A stretch of DNA of 64,000 nt from Streptomyces misionensis (lineage in GTDB: Bacteria; Actinomycetota; Actinomycetes; Streptomycetales; Streptomycetaceae): assembly GCF_007896895.1 (NCBI RefSeq), contig NZ_VOGW01000055.1, forward strand, positions 1-64,000. Direction: 5' to 3'. Below the pieces are notes generated by a model, which made no database searches, was not told the DNA's origin, and was given only the letters and a program-made list of their open reading frames with translations. This document shows positions 63,058 through 64,000 of this stretch, in pieces. Numbering within the stretch: the first letter of the stretch is position 1; each line of letters begins with the position of its first letter. The translations under genes and the position numbers were made by a program.

Positions 63058-63846
63058 TTGAACCCTGACGATGCGACAGTCACGCCATTGCCCGAGATGT
63101 TGATTCTGCATCACGCCGGCGGCTCGGCAATCGCCTACCGGAACCTCGAGAAACAGCTCGGAGGGAAATTCAGAACGCTCACGCTCGACCTCCCCGGCCG
63201 AGGGGCCGCCTACGGCCGGAAACCGTGCCGGAGCGTGCGGGAGGCCGTCGCGTTCTGCCTCGACGCCCTCGACGCGCAAGATGTCCTTCCCGACGCTGTG
63301 TTCGGGCACAGCATGGGGGCGCTGATCGCCTTCGAGCTTGCCTCCGAGCTGGAGCGACGCGGCACCCCGGTCACCTGGCTGGGCCTGTCCGCCGCACGTC
63401 CGCCCGGATTTCCGCACCCCGCGCGGACCCGGCGGGACCTGTGGGACGACGCACAGCTCCTCAACTTCGTCCGAGACCTCGGCGGAACGCCCGAGGAACT
63501 GCTCGAAGACCCGGACTACGTCGATTACCTGCTGGAAGTCATCCGCCCCGACCTGGAACTCGTCGATACGTACATGTACGACTCCGAAACTCCGTTGAAC
63601 ACGCCAGCGGAGATATACCAAGGCCATGATGACCCGGTCCTCGAGGGGGTCGAGACCGGTCACTGGGAAGAGTACTTCCAAAATTCAGTGACCGGTCGTA
63701 CCTGGCCCGGCGGCCATTTCTATCTGTTCGGCTCGGAAGGAGAACTGGCCACTGCCATAACCACATCGTTCGATCGGGCGCTGGAGCGGAAAGCATGGGC
63801 GCCGCAGCAGGAAGCAAGCGGGCCGGACCGACAGGAAAAACCATGA
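63058..63846 (+). CDS. Stand-alone (type II) thioesterase
   Basis: A 262-residue alpha/beta hydrolase of the TEII/GrsT family that usually clears misloaded or stalled carrier domains. Motifs are LHHAGGSAIAYRNL (oxyanion region), Ser85 in VFGHSMGALIAFELA, Asp in YQGHDDPV near 197 and His in GGHFYLF near 222. It starts at TTG 63058, supported by GGGAGG 6-7 nt upstream. The synthases lack an integral thioesterase, so it might also take part in product release. It overlaps the exporter gene by 4 bp (ATGA). Confidence 0.9.
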   Translation: MNPDDATVTPLPEMLILHHAGGSAIAYRNLEKQLGGKFRTLTLDLPGRGAAYGRKPCRSVREAVAFCLDALDAQDVLPDAVFGHSMGALIAFELASELERRGTPVTWLGLSAARPPGFPHPARTRRDLWDDAQLLNFVRDLGGTPEELLEDPDYVDYLLEVIRPDLELVDTYMYDSETPLNTPAEIYQGHDDPVLEGVETGHWEEYFQNSVTGRTWPGGHFYLFGSEGELATAITTSFDRALERKAWAPQQEASGPDRQEKP

Positions 63847-64000
63847 CCGTAACCACCACGACCAAGCGGCAGCAGAACCCCTTCACCAGGATCGCGACGA
63901 CCGCGCTGCCCCTCTACCTCACGATGGTCGCATCCTCCGCCGGAGCCCTGGTGGACTCCGCCCTGCTCGGCAGACACGCGACCTCCTCGCTCGCCGCGTT
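63843..64000 (+). CDS. MATE-family exporter, N-terminal part (cut by window edge)
   Basis: The first 52 codons of a membrane protein. TTTTKRQQNPFTRIATTALP, then LYLTMVASSAGALVDSALLG RHATSSLAA is the start of a DinF/NorM-like MATE transporter (first helix, then the conserved D-x-A-LLG segment). The coupling with the thioesterase gene suggests export of, or self-resistance to, the cluster product. The gene continues beyond the window. Confidence 0.78.
   Translation, partial: MTVTTTTKRQQNPFTRIATTALPLYLTMVASSAGALVDSALLGRHATSSLAA

Noticed and set aside
1..64000. CRISPR arrays, tRNA and rRNA genes
   Set aside because: No regularly spaced repeats of 24-40 bp, no tRNA cloverleaf with a CCA-type end and no rRNA sequence were seen. 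The integrases do not abut a tRNA gene.
1..64000. Many long frames on the strand opposite to real genes, for example opposite the NRPS genes and 26709-29063
   Set aside because: In DNA of this GC content, antisense and shifted frames stay open. They lack codon bias, start signals and recognisable domains.

Overview
The window has very high GC, third-codon-position GC bias, GTG/TTG starts and many start-stop overlaps (GTGA/ATGA). Its gene families (FG-GAP/I36 secreted proteins, SpoIIE phosphatase, two-component plus FtsX ABC modules, NRPS/PKS) are typical of Streptomyces. The density of broken transposases, truncated genes and integrases suggests an accessory region, probably a chromosome arm, next to a biosynthetic gene cluster. 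All calls come from reading the sequence; no database search was run.

Layout. 0-6.4 kb: IS110 end, DegT aminotransferase stub, MurG-like glycosyltransferase, a coupled OsmC/ACT pair, and two tandem secreted I36/FG-GAP proteins. 6.4-12 kb: a transposon graveyard (IS256-, IS481-, IS1182- and IS5-type remnants) that has cut up a polymorphic toxin locus (HINT plus deaminase-like toxin tip, then an Imm10-like immunity gene) and an NTPase gene. 12-25 kb: ordinary accessory genes: serine hydrolase, SpoIIE phosphatase, a His-rich DUF4396 membrane protein behind a CsoR-like palindrome, and three regulator/partner pairs (ArsR-MFS, LysR-hydroxyacyl-CoA dehydrogenase, HxlR-MFS). 25-29 kb: two tandem serine hydrolases sharing a 507-bp block that looks identical. 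29-34.6 kb: FtsX ABC transporter divergent from a histidine kinase/response regulator operon, with matching palindromes at both ends. 34.6-39 kb: relaxase and transposase stubs, two convergent related tyrosine integrases, an excisionase-like protein, and a pirin C-terminal fragment that also occurs at 25.3 kb. 39.5-42.8 kb: a second FtsX ABC system behind an IS5 remnant.

43.6-64 kb (runs off the right edge): a hybrid NRPS-PKS cluster. An argininosuccinate-synthase-like gene is translationally coupled to C-A-T, then KS-(dead AT)-T, then docking-C-A-T, then KS-(dead AT)-T-C-A-T-terminal C-like, then a luciferase-like monooxygenase. A discrete acyltransferase with an intact GHSLG site lies on the opposite strand, followed by a stand-alone thioesterase and a MATE exporter. 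Both AT regions inside the synthases have lost the active-site serine, so the discrete AT probably loads both PKS modules in trans with malonate. No KR, DH or ER is visible. By colinearity the chain would be aminoacyl-malonyl-glycyl(predicted)-malonyl-aminoacyl, with keto groups retained, tailored by the monooxygenase and exported by the MATE protein. The product is not recognised.
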